Positions 31,566-40,383 of a stretch of 64,000 nt of DNA are shown piece after piece. Within the stretch, counting starts at the first letter, position 1. Each line of letters starts with the position of its first letter. Location: contig NZ_JAIWJX010000002.1 of the NCBI RefSeq assembly GCF_023149135.1, positions 310,001-374,000 on the forward strand. Reading direction: 5' to 3'. Position numbers and translations under genes: made by a program. The stretch comes from Fictibacillus marinisediminis. Lineage in GTDB: Bacteria > Bacillota > Bacilli > Bacillales > Fictibacillaceae. Below the pieces are notes generated by a model that was not told the origin of the DNA, did no database searches, and saw nothing but the letters and a program-made list of their open reading frames with translations.

Positions 31566-33023
31566 ATGTCATTATTAGAGAAGAAAGTCTCAGAACTGCA
31601 CAACCTGTTACATAAAAGAGAAGTAAGCGTGACGGATCTTGTTGATGCTTCATATGCCCGAATCGGCCAAGTGGAGGACAAGGTAAAAGCGTTTCTTACG
31701 CTGAATGAAGAACACGCCCGCATACAGGCGAAGGAGCTGGATGAAGTTCTAGCTGGTTCTCCGGGAGAACGAATCCTTGCAGGCCTTCCGATTGCCTTGA
31801 AAGACAATATCTCTACAAAAGGACTCCGCACTACAAGCGGAAGCAAAATCCTTTCCAACTTTGATCCAATCTATGATGCAACAGTGGCCAGCAAGCTTTA
31901 TGAGGCAGGTGCTATCACGATTGGCAAGCTGAACATGGATGAGTTTGCGATGGGATCTTCCAACGAAAACTCCGGCTATCATGTGACGAAGAACCCATGG
32001 AACACAGATTACGTGCCAGGCGGTTCCAGCGGAGGATCAGCAGCAACTGTTGCAGCGAGCGAAGTATTATTTTCCCTCGGTTCCGATACCGGCGGATCGA
32101 TCCGCCAGCCAGCAGCATATTGCGGCGTTGTAGGATTGAAGCCGACATACGGACTTGTTTCCCGCTTCGGCCTAATTGCGTTTGCATCTTCCCTTGACCA
32201 GATCGGACCGATCACGCGTACGGTGGAAGATAACGCGTATCTTTTACAGGCAATTGCCGGACATGATCACATGGACTCCACGTCAGCAAACGTCGATGTA
32301 CCGGACTACCTGTCAGCCATTACTGGAGACGTTAAAGGCCTTCGTATTGCCGTTCCAAAAGAATACCTGGCAGAAGGCGTTGATCCAGCAGTAAAAGAAA
32401 AAGTGCTTGAAGCGCTGAAAGTGTTAGAAGGACAAGGCGCTGTGTGGGAGGAAGTATCGCTTCCGCATTCCAAATACGCGCTTGCGACCTACTATCTTCT
32501 GTCTTCATCAGAAGCATCAGCCAACCTTTCCCGTTTTGACGGCGTACGATACGGGGTGCGTTCGGATAACACCGAGAACCTCTTGGAGCTTTATAAAAAC
32601 TCCAGAAGCGAAGGCTTTGGGGACGAAGTGAAGCGCCGGATCATGCTCGGAACGTTCGCCCTCAGCTCCGGATACTATGATGCTTACTATAAAAAGGCGC
32701 AAAAAGTCCGTACACTGATCAAAAATGATTTTGAACAAGTGTTTAATAACTTTGATGTCATCATCGGGCCAACGACTCCGACGACTGCGTTTAAAATCGG
32801 AGAAAAAACGAACGATCCGTTGACGATGTATGCCAACGATATTTTAACCATTCCTGTAAACCTTGCGGGTGTGCCAGCCATTTCCGTGCCGTGCGGATTC
32901 TCAAACGGATTGCCGGTCGGATTGCAGATCATCGGAAAACACTTTGACGAAAGCACGATTTACCGCGTAGCTTCAGTCTTTGAACAGGCGACGGAACACC
33001 ATAAAGCGAAACCGCAATTGTAG
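31566..33023 (+). CDS. gatA: Glu-tRNA(Gln) amidotransferase subunit A
   Basis: 485 residues, amidase-signature glutaminase that supplies ammonia to GatB. The Ser-cisSer-Lys triad is visible: PIALKDNIS (Lys about residue 79), [14 protein letters not shown] and [16 protein letters not shown]. Needed because most Firmicutes lack glutaminyl-tRNA synthetase. ATG at 31566 with AGGAGG upstream. Confidence 0.97.
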   Translation: MSLLEKKVSELHNLLHKREVSVTDLVDASYARIGQVEDKVKAFLTLNEEHARIQAKELDEVLAGSPGERILAGLPIALKDNISTKGLRTTSGSKILSNFDPIYDATVASKLYEAGAITIGKLNMDEFAMGSSNENSGYHVTKNPWNTDYVPGGSSGGSAATVAASEVLFSLGSDTGGSIRQPAAYCGVVGLKPTYGLVSRFGLIAFASSLDQIGPITRTVEDNAYLLQAIAGHDHMDSTSANVDVPDYLSAITGDVKGLRIAVPKEYLAEGVDPAVKEKVLEALKVLEGQGAVWEEVSLPHSKYALATYYLLSSSEASANLSRFDGVRYGVRSDNTENLLELYKNSRSEGFGDEVKRRIMLGTFALSSGYYDAYYKKAQKVRTLIKNDFEQVFNNFDVIIGPTTPTTAFKIGEKTNDPLTMYANDILTIPVNLAGVPAISVPCGFSNGLPVGLQIIGKHFDESTIYRVASVFEQATEHHKAKPQL

Positions 33024-33034
33024 GAGGTGCAGGG

Positions 33035-34468
33035 ATGAGGAAATTTGAAACAGTCATTGGATTAGAAGTCCACGTTGAACTTAAAACCAACTCTAAAATA
33101 TTCTGCGGCTGCTCCACCGATTTCGGAGCGCCGTCCAACAGCCATACATGCCCGATCTGCCTTGGACATCCAGGCGTTCTGCCGGTCCTGAATAAACAGG
33201 CGGTCGATTTTTCAATGCGTGCAGCGATGGCATTGAACTGCCAAATTAACCGAGAGCAGCATTTTGACCGAAAGAACTATTTTTATCCTGACAATCCGAA
33301 AGCATATCAGATTTCCCAGCTTGATAAGCCGATCGGCGAGCACGGCTGGATTGAGATCGAAGTGAACGGCGAAAAGAAAAAAATTGGTATCACACGTCTT
33401 CACTTGGAAGAGGATGCAGGGAAACTAACGCATGCTGCTGACGGATCGTCTCTTGTGGACTTGAACCGCCAGGGCACGCCGCTGATGGAAATCGTGTCCG
33501 AGCCGGATATCCGTACACCGGAAGAAGCATATGCGTATTTGGAAAAGCTGAAAGCGATCATCCAATACACGGGCGTTTCCGACTGTAAGATGGAAGAGGG
33601 ATCATTGCGCTGTGACGCCAACATCTCAATCCGTCCTGTCGGGCAAAAGGAATTCGGTACCAAAACCGAGCTTAAGAACCTGAACTCCTTCGCCTTCGTG
33701 CAAAAAGGGCTCGAGTATGAAGAGAAGCGCCAGGAGGAAGAGATTCTGGGTGGCGGCGAAATCCTTCAGGAGACCCGCCGTTTCGATGAAAAATCAAATA
33801 AAACAATCCTCATGCGTGTAAAGGAAGGATCGGATGACTATCGTTACTTCCCAGATCCGGATCTTGTGAGTCTGAGTGTTTCTGAAGAATGGATCGAGCG
33901 TGTCCGCGCGGAGATTCCTGAGCTTCCGGATGCTCGTAAAAAGCGCTATGTATCAGAGTTCGGTCTTCCTGCTTATGACGCTGGCGTTCTGACAGCATCG
34001 ATCAAAATGGCTGATTTTTTTGAAGAAGGAATGAGGGAGAAAGCGGATCCGAAATTGCTTTCAAACTGGCTCATGGGCGAAGTGAGTGCCTTCTTGAACA
34101 CAGAGTCCAAAGAAATCGGTGAAACACCATTAACACCGGGCAACCTCGCTAAAATGATCAAGCTCATTGAAGACGGCACGATCTCATCTAAGATCGCGAA
34201 GAAAGTCCTTAAAGAGATGATCGAGAATGGCGGCGATCCCCAAACGATTGTTAAGGAAAAAGGCCTCGTGCAGATTTCCGATGAAGGCGCCATCCGTGAG
34301 TTTGTTGTGGCTGTCCTTGACCGCAATCCGCAGTCCATCGAGGACTTTAAGAACGGAAAAGACAAGGCCATCGGCTTCTTAGTCGGCCAGGTCATGAAAG
34401 AGACCAAAGGAAAAGCAAATCCGCCATTGGTTAACAAATTGATCGCAGAAGAATTGAAGAATCGTTAA
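33035..34468 (+). CDS. gatB: Glu-tRNA(Gln) amidotransferase subunit B
   Basis: 477 residues. Phosphorylates and amidates Glu-tRNA(Gln). [12 protein letters not shown] at the N-terminus, [12 protein letters not shown] and the [13 protein letters not shown] kinase region are diagnostic; the C-terminal YqeY-like tail ([27 protein letters not shown]) binds tRNA. ATG at 33035 with AGGAGG upstream, followed by a strong terminator. Confidence 0.97.
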   Translation: MRKFETVIGLEVHVELKTNSKIFCGCSTDFGAPSNSHTCPICLGHPGVLPVLNKQAVDFSMRAAMALNCQINREQHFDRKNYFYPDNPKAYQISQLDKPIGEHGWIEIEVNGEKKKIGITRLHLEEDAGKLTHAADGSSLVDLNRQGTPLMEIVSEPDIRTPEEAYAYLEKLKAIIQYTGVSDCKMEEGSLRCDANISIRPVGQKEFGTKTELKNLNSFAFVQKGLEYEEKRQEEEILGGGEILQETRRFDEKSNKTILMRVKEGSDDYRYFPDPDLVSLSVSEEWIERVRAEIPELPDARKKRYVSEFGLPAYDAGVLTASIKMADFFEEGMREKADPKLLSNWLMGEVSAFLNTESKEIGETPLTPGNLAKMIKLIEDGTISSKIAKKVLKEMIENGGDPQTIVKEKGLVQISDEGAIREFVVAVLDRNPQSIEDFKNGKDKAIGFLVGQVMKETKGKANPPLVNKLIAEELKNR

Positions 34469-34476
34469 TTGAAAGG

Positions 34477-34507
34477 CTGCCGGACGTTGTTCCGGCAGTT
34501 TTTTTGT
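34477..34507 (+). terminator. Terminator of gatCAB
   Basis: CTGCCGGA (34477-34484) and TCCGGCAG (34491-34498) form the stem, followed by seven or eight T. Confidence 0.9.
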
Positions 34508-34521
34508 GTACTGGGATGTGG

Positions 34522-34598
34522 AATTGAGCGTAAATGAAGATAATTGAGCCGAAATCAAAATAATTGAGCCAAACTCTTGATTAATTGATCCTTACTCA
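34522..34598. repeat. AATTGAGC array (four units, 20-21 nt period)
   Basis: AATTGAGC at 34522, 34542 and 34562 and AATTGATC at 34583, spaced 20, 20 and 21 bases, with A-rich spacers (CGAAATCAAAAT type). Non-coding, between the gatB terminator and a lipoprotein gene. The organisation parallels the GCAAGTAA arrays but the motif differs. Confidence 0.6.
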
Positions 34599-34728
34599 TT
34601 ATTCAGACTTCTTCGCCTCGATATTTACTTATGCTGTATACAAAAAACGTCGAAACTTGCGTCCGAAGCTTGTCCGGCTGACTGTGAAATAATGGTATGA
34701 TTTGAGTAACAGATCGGGGGTGGAGTTC

Positions 34729-35277
34729 ATGAGAAGAGCCGGTGTTCTTGCGGCTGGATTGCTTTTGACTGTTTTGACGTCTTGCCAGGGGTCCATGCTG
34801 GTTGATGGTGAGCTGAAGCTGGACAGGCATTCGAAAGGGCATTACCCACGGTCGTACAAGCCGGTTTCTATTGAAAAAACGGAAGATGTTATTCCTTTTA
34901 AAGCACACCTGCCAGAGTTCATTCCGTATAAGTATGAGAAACCGAAAATCGTCATTACGGATTGGGGAAAGAAAAAGAAGCTGCAGCTTGAAACGGAGTA
35001 CGGAAGAAAAGATCAAAAAACCGAGAAGGGATTCATCGCCCTTAAAATTTTTAACCATAAAAATCTCGTGAGTGAACTCATTAAAAATAAAAAATACGAA
35101 GATACCCTGGAGCTTGAAGACGGGACAGAAGCCTATTTCGCTTACTTTGGAAATTACGCCGAACTATTTTGGCTGGCAGATGAGGAAGAATACGATCTGC
35201 GGCACATGTTTGCCAATGAATACAGTGAAAAACAGCTTAAAAAAGAGCTGTTGAGGATCGCAAATTCGATGAATTAA
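34729..35277 (+). CDS. Hypothetical lipoprotein
   Basis: 182 residues, no family recognised. A signal peptide ends at lipobox VLTSC (Cys about residue 17), so it should be anchored outside the membrane. The mature part is lysine- and glutamate-rich with alternating strands (KPKIVITDW, KKKLQLETEYG, TEAYFAYFGNYAELFW). The start at 34729 follows GGGGGTGGAG. It probably forms an operon with the next secreted protein (14-base gap). Confidence 0.65.
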   Translation: MRRAGVLAAGLLLTVLTSCQGSMLVDGELKLDRHSKGHYPRSYKPVSIEKTEDVIPFKAHLPEFIPYKYEKPKIVITDWGKKKKLQLETEYGRKDQKTEKGFIALKIFNHKNLVSELIKNKKYEDTLELEDGTEAYFAYFGNYAELFWLADEEEYDLRHMFANEYSEKQLKKELLRIANSMN

Positions 35278-35291
35278 AAGGAGTACAGCCT

Positions 35292-35765
35292 ATGAAGGTG
35301 TTTAAAATCATTCCATTATTCATCGCCTGTCTGATGGCTTTTCAATTTATTTTGGCAAGTCCTGCTTTTGCCAGCTGGGCAAACTCTTTCGTCGTCTGGG
35401 ATCACTATTCTTATGTCATCAGTGACGAATACGTGGATCAGGTAGACAAAGAGATCGGGCAGGTAACAAAGTACTCTGATCAGGAAGGAACCTATTCCGG
35501 CAATTTTTCCAATGAGTATAAAAAGGGCACAAAATATTTCACCATCCACGGCATCAGCACCGATAAGGCGATAGCCGTTCAAGAACCGGATGGAAAATAC
35601 AGAAAAGCTGTTAGAGACCATAAATACAACACCAACAAAGCAGCAAATGTTATGGAACAAGCCGCTGCCAACCCATGGATCAGCTTTCTCATTCTGACAA
35701 GTGGGGCAGCTGTCCTGCTAATTTCGTTTCGATCATTAAAAGGTAAATTTAATAGAGAAGAGTGA
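35292..35765 (+). CDS. Hypothetical secreted protein with C-terminal membrane anchor
   Basis: 157 residues. N-terminal signal peptide (cleavage near SPAFA, residue 27), an extracytoplasmic region with WANSFVVWDHYSYVISDEYVD, and a C-terminal membrane helix (about 127-146) followed by a basic tail. No known domain recognised. AAGGAG precedes ATG 35292; a terminator follows. The pairing with the lipoprotein suggests a common envelope function, unproven. Confidence 0.65.
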   Translation: MKVFKIIPLFIACLMAFQFILASPAFASWANSFVVWDHYSYVISDEYVDQVDKEIGQVTKYSDQEGTYSGNFSNEYKKGTKYFTIHGISTDKAIAVQEPDGKYRKAVRDHKYNTNKAANVMEQAAANPWISFLILTSGAAVLLISFRSLKGKFNREE

Positions 35766-35779
35766 AATCACAATTATGA

Positions 35780-35816
35780 TGAGACTGACTCAAATTGAGT
35801 CAGTCTCATGTTTTTA
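35780..35816 (+). terminator. Terminator after the secreted-protein pair
   Basis: TGAGACTGACTC and GAGTCAGTCTCA form a perfect 12-bp stem with an A/T loop, followed by GTTTTTA. Confidence 0.85.
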
Positions 35817-35976
35817 TAAAGGTATTTTTAACTATGTAAATCCTCTATGAAGTTTAGGTAAAACTTAAAGGAAACACCTATAATTCCTTTCTTATTTACG
35901 TTAATGTTGGTCAAGAAAGCTTGTTACATTAATTTTCTTAATCAATGGCATCATCAAGCTTATGAGGAGGCTTATT

Positions 35977-36984
35977 ATGAACAAAAAAATAATTACGGCA
36001 GCATCCGTATTGCTTATTTCGGCAGGTTTAATGGCTTTTCATCCGTTCAATTCTAAAGATACTGAGGCTTTTGCGGTCTCTAGTAGTGCCAAAGCAACCA
36101 CCACTTCTTCTGCAAATGATAATGGAAAGCAAAATATATCTGACCAGTTTGAGAAAATCAGCAGAGACACAAAATGGCAACAAAAAGAAAAGATTGATCT
36201 GCAATTTAATAACTATCATTCACAAGGTATGGTTAAGGTTGGGGACCTTTTTTATATGTCTGCCGTTCAGATTATCGAAAAGCCTGTTAAATATGGCAAG
36301 ATCGTGGACGGTTATGACCGTTCTCCAGGTAAAGGGATAGGCCACCTTTTTGTGTTTACGAAAGAAGGAAAGCTTGTAAAAGACATCAAACTGGGTGAAG
36401 GGAACATGTATCATCCTGGCGGTATCGATTTTGATGGGAAAAATATCTGGGTATCTGTTGCTGAATACCGCCCCAACAGCCATTCCATCGTCTACAAAGT
36501 GGATCCTAAAACAAAGGATGCCAAAGAAGCCTTCCGTGTTCAGGATCATATCGGAGGAATGGTACGAGACGGTCAAAGTGGAAAAATTATAGGAAATAGC
36601 TGGGGTTCCCGCAAGTTCTATGAGTGGAATGAACAAGGAAAGCAGCTGGCTAAGAAGGAAAATACCAGTCATTTTATTGATTACCAGGACGGTCATTATG
36701 CAGGAAACGGAAAAATGATCTTAAGTGGAATAGCTGAGCTGCCTGATCCAGCAAATAGTAATTCCAAGCCTTATGAATTAGGCGGAGTCGCTTTGGTGGA
36801 CATGAAAACTCTAGATACCATCCACGAAGCACCAATCACTGAATTTTCTCCACAAGGACATGTGATTACTCGGAATCCTGTATTCATGGAAAATGCCGGT
36901 CAAGAGCTTCGCCTATATGCTGTTCCTGATGATGACAACGGCTCCTTGCTGGTTTATGAAACAAACCATCTTAATGAGAACTAA
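35977..36984 (+). CDS. Secreted DUF6454 family beta-propeller-like protein
   Basis: 335 residues. A signal peptide (about residues 1-32) is followed by a Ser/Thr-rich linker, then repeats of the type GNMYHPGGIDFDGKNIWVSVAEY and DHIGGMVRDGQSGKIIGNSWGSRKFYEW that look like beta-propeller blades. It resembles DUF6454 proteins of unknown function. The start at 35977 has AGGAGG upstream; the earlier ATG overlaps that site. It stands alone. Confidence 0.65.
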   Translation: MNKKIITAASVLLISAGLMAFHPFNSKDTEAFAVSSSAKATTTSSANDNGKQNISDQFEKISRDTKWQQKEKIDLQFNNYHSQGMVKVGDLFYMSAVQIIEKPVKYGKIVDGYDRSPGKGIGHLFVFTKEGKLVKDIKLGEGNMYHPGGIDFDGKNIWVSVAEYRPNSHSIVYKVDPKTKDAKEAFRVQDHIGGMVRDGQSGKIIGNSWGSRKFYEWNEQGKQLAKKENTSHFIDYQDGHYAGNGKMILSGIAELPDPANSNSKPYELGGVALVDMKTLDTIHEAPITEFSPQGHVITRNPVFMENAGQELRLYAVPDDDNGSLLVYETNHLNEN

Positions 36985-36999
36985 ATTTTTTGTTAAAAA

Positions 37000-37045
37000 A
37001 AAGACAGACTCTATCCTTTCTGAGTGATGGTGTCTCTCTTTTTTT
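37000..37045 (+). terminator. Possible terminator after the DUF6454 gene
   Basis: An imperfect stem (GACA..GACTC with GAGT..TGTC) is followed by a long T-run. Pairing is interrupted, so the call is moderate. Confidence 0.45.
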
Positions 37046-37121
37046 TTCTCCTTATTTGCAGGAAAACAATCTTGAAACATTGAAAGATGGAACGACTAGC
37101 ATTTTTGAAGGAGTAATAAAA

Positions 37122-37750
37122 ATGGACAGTGAAATAGTAAGGATATTTGATGAGAATATGAAATGTATCGGAAAGAAAACAAGAGGAGAAGTACATATAT
37201 CTGGAGATTGGCATGAAACCTTTCATTGCTGGTTTACGATAGTAGAAAAGAATGAGTGTTATGTACTCTTCCAAAAAGAGCTGAAGTAAAGAAAGATTAC
37301 CCTGGCCTTCTGGATATCACTTCGGCTGGACATTTATTGGCAGAAGAGGATGTAAGGGAAGGAACAAGGGAAGTAGAGGAAGAATTAGGGGTATCTATTG
37401 AATTTGAGGACCTGATTTCGCTTGGAATCATCAAAGGTGAGATAAAACTAGAACAAATATGGGATCGGGAAATATGTCATGTGTTTTTGTATGAATGCAG
37501 GCTATTACCCGAATTTAAACTTCAGGAAGATGAAGTAGATAGCCTTTATAAAATTAGATTAGATGATGTAATGAATCTGTTTGAAGGCACAGTAACTGAA
37601 ATAACTGCAACGGAAATAAGCAAACAAAATAGCAAAATAGTAAATAAAGCAAGCTTTGTTGGATTGGATTCATATTATGTAAACATTTTTGACCGGATAA
37701 AAAAAAGATTAAATAAAGCAAAAGGCAGCGTACAGCAGGCAAAGGACTGA
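37122..37750 (+). pseudogene. Nudix hydrolase, frameshifted in an A-run
   Basis: The N-terminal frame (SEIVRIFDENMKCIGKKTR, WHETFHCWF) ends shortly after YVLFQK, while the rest of the protein (KKDYPGLLDITSAGHLL, then the Nudix-box-like REGTREVEEELGV) continues in another frame. Adding one A to the five-A run at 37273-37277 restores FQKRAEVKKDYP, giving a normal protein of about 209 residues like isopentenyl-isomerase-type Nudix enzymes. ATG at 37122 has AAGGAG upstream. Pseudogene or homopolymer error. Confidence 0.75.
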
Positions 37751-37775
37751 ATAGATCATCTATCCAGTCCTTTTT
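37741..37775. terminator. Bidirectional terminator
   Basis: AAGGACTG pairs with CAGTCCTT and ATAGAT with ATCTAT in one extended stem, followed by T. It lies between the convergent Nudix and GerPC-like genes. Confidence 0.85.
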
Positions 37776-38166
37776 ACGGGTTTCTGCCCTTTATGGAATA
37801 GCTCGGACTGTCCTGTTTCTTTTGGTAGACCTTTCCTTTTTTTTGCCCCATCTTCATCATGGCGTTCTCCGTCATTTTGGCCTGGTCGGCTTCCTCCTGC
37901 AAGGTCATGCCGCGGCCATAGTTGGCGCCGATGTTCAGCTTGCCTTTGAGATCCTTGATGCCCAGGTTGGCGAAGTTGTTGCTCAGTTCGTATTTATCAA
38001 TTCTTAGCGTTTCGATGTTGATATGTTCAATGACAACAGGGGGTCCATTGTTGTCTTTTTTCATTTCGGCGAGCTCATTCTGCAGCTGTTTTAAATGCAG
38101 GTGGATTTCTTCCATATTCTTATCATGATTTGTAAGGGCGTTGAGTATGGTTTTAAAAAAAGGCAT
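37774..38166 (-). CDS. GerPC-like spore germination protein
   Basis: 130 residues. An N-terminal coiled-coil (about residues 15-40, HLKQLQNELAEMKK) is followed by VIEHINIETLRIDKYELS, then LGIKDLKGKLNIGANYG. The coiled-coil plus GKLNIG pattern resembles GerPC, a coat protein needed for germinants to pass the coat. It is shorter than typical GerPC. It is divergent from a GerPF-like gene 118 bases away, which strengthens the call. Confidence 0.6.
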   Translation of the reverse strand: MPFFKTILNALTNHDKNMEEIHLHLKQLQNELAEMKKDNNGPPVVIEHINIETLRIDKYELSNNFANLGIKDLKGKLNIGANYGRGMTLQEEADQAKMTENAMMKMGQKKGKVYQKKQDSPSYSIKGRNP

Positions 38167-38284
38167 AAGCTACCCCACGCTTCCATTCAGCATTAATCGT
38201 ACCGGCTTGTACTTTATTTTATGAATAAAAAAGGAGAACATGTCTGTTTTCTCCCACTCCATGCACAGAAAGGAAGGAAGTTTG

Positions 38285-38515
38285 ATGAAATTTTCATCAT
38301 CTGAACTGAATCTTGGATTTCTTGACGTTAACAAGATGGGCAACCAATGCAAGCTTTCGTTCGGCCAGACGGTGCGAAGCAGGGTGTACAATACGACGAA
38401 AAAAACGCAGTCCTTTGGCGAAAGCAACGGTGATTTTGGCCAGCATAACTGCGAAAGATGCAGGGTGAATGACAATGATATCTTGGATGGTCCAACGGAA
38501 AACAAGAGGTGCTAA
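38285..38515 (+). CDS. GerPA/GerPF-like small spore protein 1
   Basis: 76 residues. LGFLDVNKMGNQCKLSFGQTV, then QSFGESNGDFGQHN and VNDNDILDGP, share the pattern F.VN..., FG..NGD, V.D.D..D.P with the proteins at 39089 and 39371. It is probably a coat/inner-coat protein acting in germinant permeability. Start at 38285 follows GGAAGGAAG. Its stop overlaps the Hsp20 gene's stop on the other strand by 4 bases. Two Cys in NCERC are unusual for the family. Confidence 0.6.
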   Translation: MKFSSSELNLGFLDVNKMGNQCKLSFGQTVRSRVYNTTKKTQSFGESNGDFGQHNCERCRVNDNDILDGPTENKRC

Positions 38516-39009
38516 TCGATCCGGATGTTTCGTTCAGGTGTGAGATTTCGCATGATCCGAACCTCTAGCACACCGTTAAAAAAACGGGCGGCAGTGCGAG
38601 TTTCATTAATTAGTTCAGGAAGCTGGATGGTCCGCTCAAAATGGCCGTTCGCCCGTTCTGCCCGTATAACGGTGGCATCCTTATACGGAGAGTGAAGCAC
38701 ACCCTTGATCGTCAGTTTATTGGCTGCCATCGAAAGGCTGACATCTTCTTTACGGATACCTGGAAGATCAATGACCACCATCCATTCCCGGTTGTTTGTG
38801 TAGATATCAACCTTGGGGAAATCCTCTTGAGGGGATGGTGCGTTCTGGTTAGGTTGAAAATGATTGTAACGCGTACGTGATTCTGGCTGTCCATTCACCT
38901 GGCCTGCCATCTGCTGTCCCGGTGAACCATCGAAAATACTGTTCCAAAAATCATTTCCCTGTACCTTTTGCGCAAGCTCCAGCCACTGTTTCAATTTATC
39001 GACGTCCAT
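38512..39009 (-). CDS. Hsp20/alpha-crystallin family protein (CotM/CotP-like)
   Basis: 165 residues. The alpha-crystallin domain is about residues 70-165 (PKVDIYTNNREWMVVIDLPGIRKEDVSLSMAANKLTIKG and FFNGVLEVRI, the usual A-x-x-x-N-G-V-L motif written as ARFFNGVLEV). The N-terminal part is Gln/Asn-rich. In spore formers such proteins (CotM, CotP) are coat components, which fits the GerP-like neighbours. The start at 39009 follows GGAGGT by 8 bases. Confidence 0.75.
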   Translation of the reverse strand: MDVDKLKQWLELAQKVQGNDFWNSIFDGSPGQQMAGQVNGQPESRTRYNHFQPNQNAPSPQEDFPKVDIYTNNREWMVVIDLPGIRKEDVSLSMAANKLTIKGVLHSPYKDATVIRAERANGHFERTIQLPELINETRTAARFFNGVLEVRIMRNLTPERNIRID

Positions 39010-39088
39010 GCATTGCCACCTCCGGGATTCAAGCAAACATAATTACAGGGAACAAACATATATTTAGGGGAAAAGGAGGGAGAAATTA

Positions 39089-39352
39089 GTGGGTTCACCT
39101 TCTATAGTTATAAATATTTTTCTTTTTAAAATTAATTCCTTTGAAAATGCGTCGGCGGTGAATATCGGGGAGAATTACTTGTCTGACTGGCATAACTCCG
39201 ACAAAAAAAATCAGGGATTCGGCCAAAGTTTTGGGGATGATGCGCGGTTTTTTGGAAATGAAAATTCGGTTGATGACAGAGATGCGGTCGATTCGCCGGT
39301 CACACAGTCTTCCTATGGCCGGGAGATTCCTTCGCTAATTGAGAAGATATAA
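39089..39352 (+). CDS. GerPA/GerPF-like small spore protein 2
   Basis: 87 residues. FLFKINSFENASAVNIGENYLSDW, QGFGQSFGDDARFF and VDDRDAVDSPV are typical of the gerPA/gerPF family. GTG start at 39089 with AAAAGGAGGG 8 bases upstream. CATATATTTA at 39057 with AAAC 18 bases before is a weak candidate for a sigma-K promoter, fitting mother-cell expression. Followed by the next paralog after 18 bases. Confidence 0.65.
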   Translation: MGSPSIVINIFLFKINSFENASAVNIGENYLSDWHNSDKKNQGFGQSFGDDARFFGNENSVDDRDAVDSPVTQSSYGREIPSLIEKI

Positions 39353-39370
39353 AACGGCAGCAGGAGGTTC

Positions 39371-39607
39371 ATGATGCTCTTTTCACCTATGGTCGTCAAC
39401 ATGCTTGGATTTAAAGTCAACACGATGGACCGGTCAGCTACGCTGGGCTTTGGGCCGATCCAGCAGCTCGACCTGTTCAGCTCCAATAAAATCAACCAGG
39501 GATTCGGGGAGGACAACGGTGATTTTACCGTTGTCAACCTGCCGATCATCTGGGTAGCTGATCAGGATGTCATCGATGCACCATCCGTTAAGAACAGTGT
39601 GCTTTGA
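39371..39607 (+). CDS. GerPA/GerPF-like small spore protein 3
   Basis: 78 residues. VNMLGFKVNTMDRSATLGFGPIQQLDLF, INQGFGEDNGDFTVVNLPI and VADQDVIDAPSVKNS are gerPA-like blocks. ATG 39371 or ATG 39374; the second is better spaced from AGGAGG. Same operon as the preceding paralog, ended by the terminator at 39617. Confidence 0.7.
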   Translation: MMLFSPMVVNMLGFKVNTMDRSATLGFGPIQQLDLFSSNKINQGFGEDNGDFTVVNLPIIWVADQDVIDAPSVKNSVL

Positions 39608-39616
39608 TTATTGAGG

Positions 39617-39650
39617 GCGTGCGGGCCTGGAGAGCTTGCATGCTTTTTTT
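39617..39650 (+). terminator. Terminator after the GerP-like pair
   Basis: GCGTGCGGGC pairs (with G-T wobbles) with GCTTGCATGC and is followed by a seven-T run. Confidence 0.75.
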
Positions 39651-39660
39651 ATTTGATTTT

Positions 39661-39713
39661 TTGGTGCCAGGCACCAGCATTACACAGATGTCAAAAGCCG
39701 GTGCCTGGCACCA
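39661..39713. repeat. GGTGCC palindromic repeat, copy 3
   Basis: TTGGTGCCAGGCACC and GGTGCCTGGCACCAA enclose AGCATTACACAGATGTCAAA. Outer bases T and A extend the stem, and an A-run follows. On the minus strand the stem is followed by AAATC rather than T, so it is not a standard terminator. Confidence 0.85.
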
Positions 39714-39818
39714 AAAAAAGAACACAATTCTCCTCCTCACTTAGCATAATTTGTCTTTTTCTGCCCGCAGTTAAAGGAATCACCATAGAAGAGGAGAATG
39801 TAAGAAGGGGGAATAACG

Positions 39819-39857
39819 TGGTGTCAGGCACCGCAATAACAACGGTGCCTGACACCA
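39819..39857. repeat. GGTGCC palindromic repeat, copy 4 (GGTGTC variant)
   Basis: TGGTGTCAGGCACC and GGTGCCTGACACCA around an 11-base centre. Both arms carry compensating changes (GGTGTC with GACACC), so pairing is kept. The 39714-39818 stretch between copies 3 and 4 shows no gene. It lies 23 bases upstream of the GNAT start. Confidence 0.8.
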
Positions 39858-39879
39858 CCAAGAAAAGGGGGGATGTTCA

Positions 39880-40383
39880 ATGAACATTACACTCGAAAGA
39901 ATTCCGTTAGAGAAGAAGCCTGTGCTCAGGCAGATGCTTGAGCTGTACCGCTACGACTTCAGCGAGTTTGATGGTTCGGATCTCAACAAAGAAGGCCGAT
40001 ATGGCTATACCTATCTGGATGCATACTGGGAAGAAGAGGGCCGTTATCCGTTCTTTATTAAAGCGGGTGAGCATTATGCAGGCTTTATCCTGGTCCGCAA
40101 AAACCAGGGCATCTACCACATGTCCGAATTCTTCATCCTGAAGAAATACCGCAAACAAGGACTCGGGAAAGCGGCGGCATTTGCCGTATTTTATCAGTTC
40201 CCAGGGGACTGGGACATCGCCCAGATTCCCCAGAATAAACCGGCGCAGGCCTTTTGGACAAGCATCATCCATGATTACACCAACGGCCATTTTACCGATC
40301 AGTTTTCAGATAAAGACAATGTGCGTTTTCAAACATTTACGTCAGTCCCACAACAAACACGAATAAAGGAGGCAATACAATGA
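39880..40383 (+). CDS. GNAT family N-acetyltransferase
   Basis: 167 residues. YAGFILVRKNQGIYHMSEFFILKKYRKQGLGKAAAFAVF (about residues 66-105) carries the acetyl-CoA RKQGLGKA loop. Substrate unknown. ATG at 39880 with GGGGGG upstream. Its stop overlaps the next gene's ATG in ATGA, so it is coupled to the DinB-like gene. Confidence 0.85.
   Translation: MNITLERIPLEKKPVLRQMLELYRYDFSEFDGSDLNKEGRYGYTYLDAYWEEEGRYPFFIKAGEHYAGFILVRKNQGIYHMSEFFILKKYRKQGLGKAAAFAVFYQFPGDWDIAQIPQNKPAQAFWTSIIHDYTNGHFTDQFSDKDNVRFQTFTSVPQQTRIKEAIQ

Noticed and set aside
39611..39883. 90-residue frame between the GerP-like genes and the GNAT gene
   Set aside because: It spans a terminator and two palindromic repeats; no plausible protein features.
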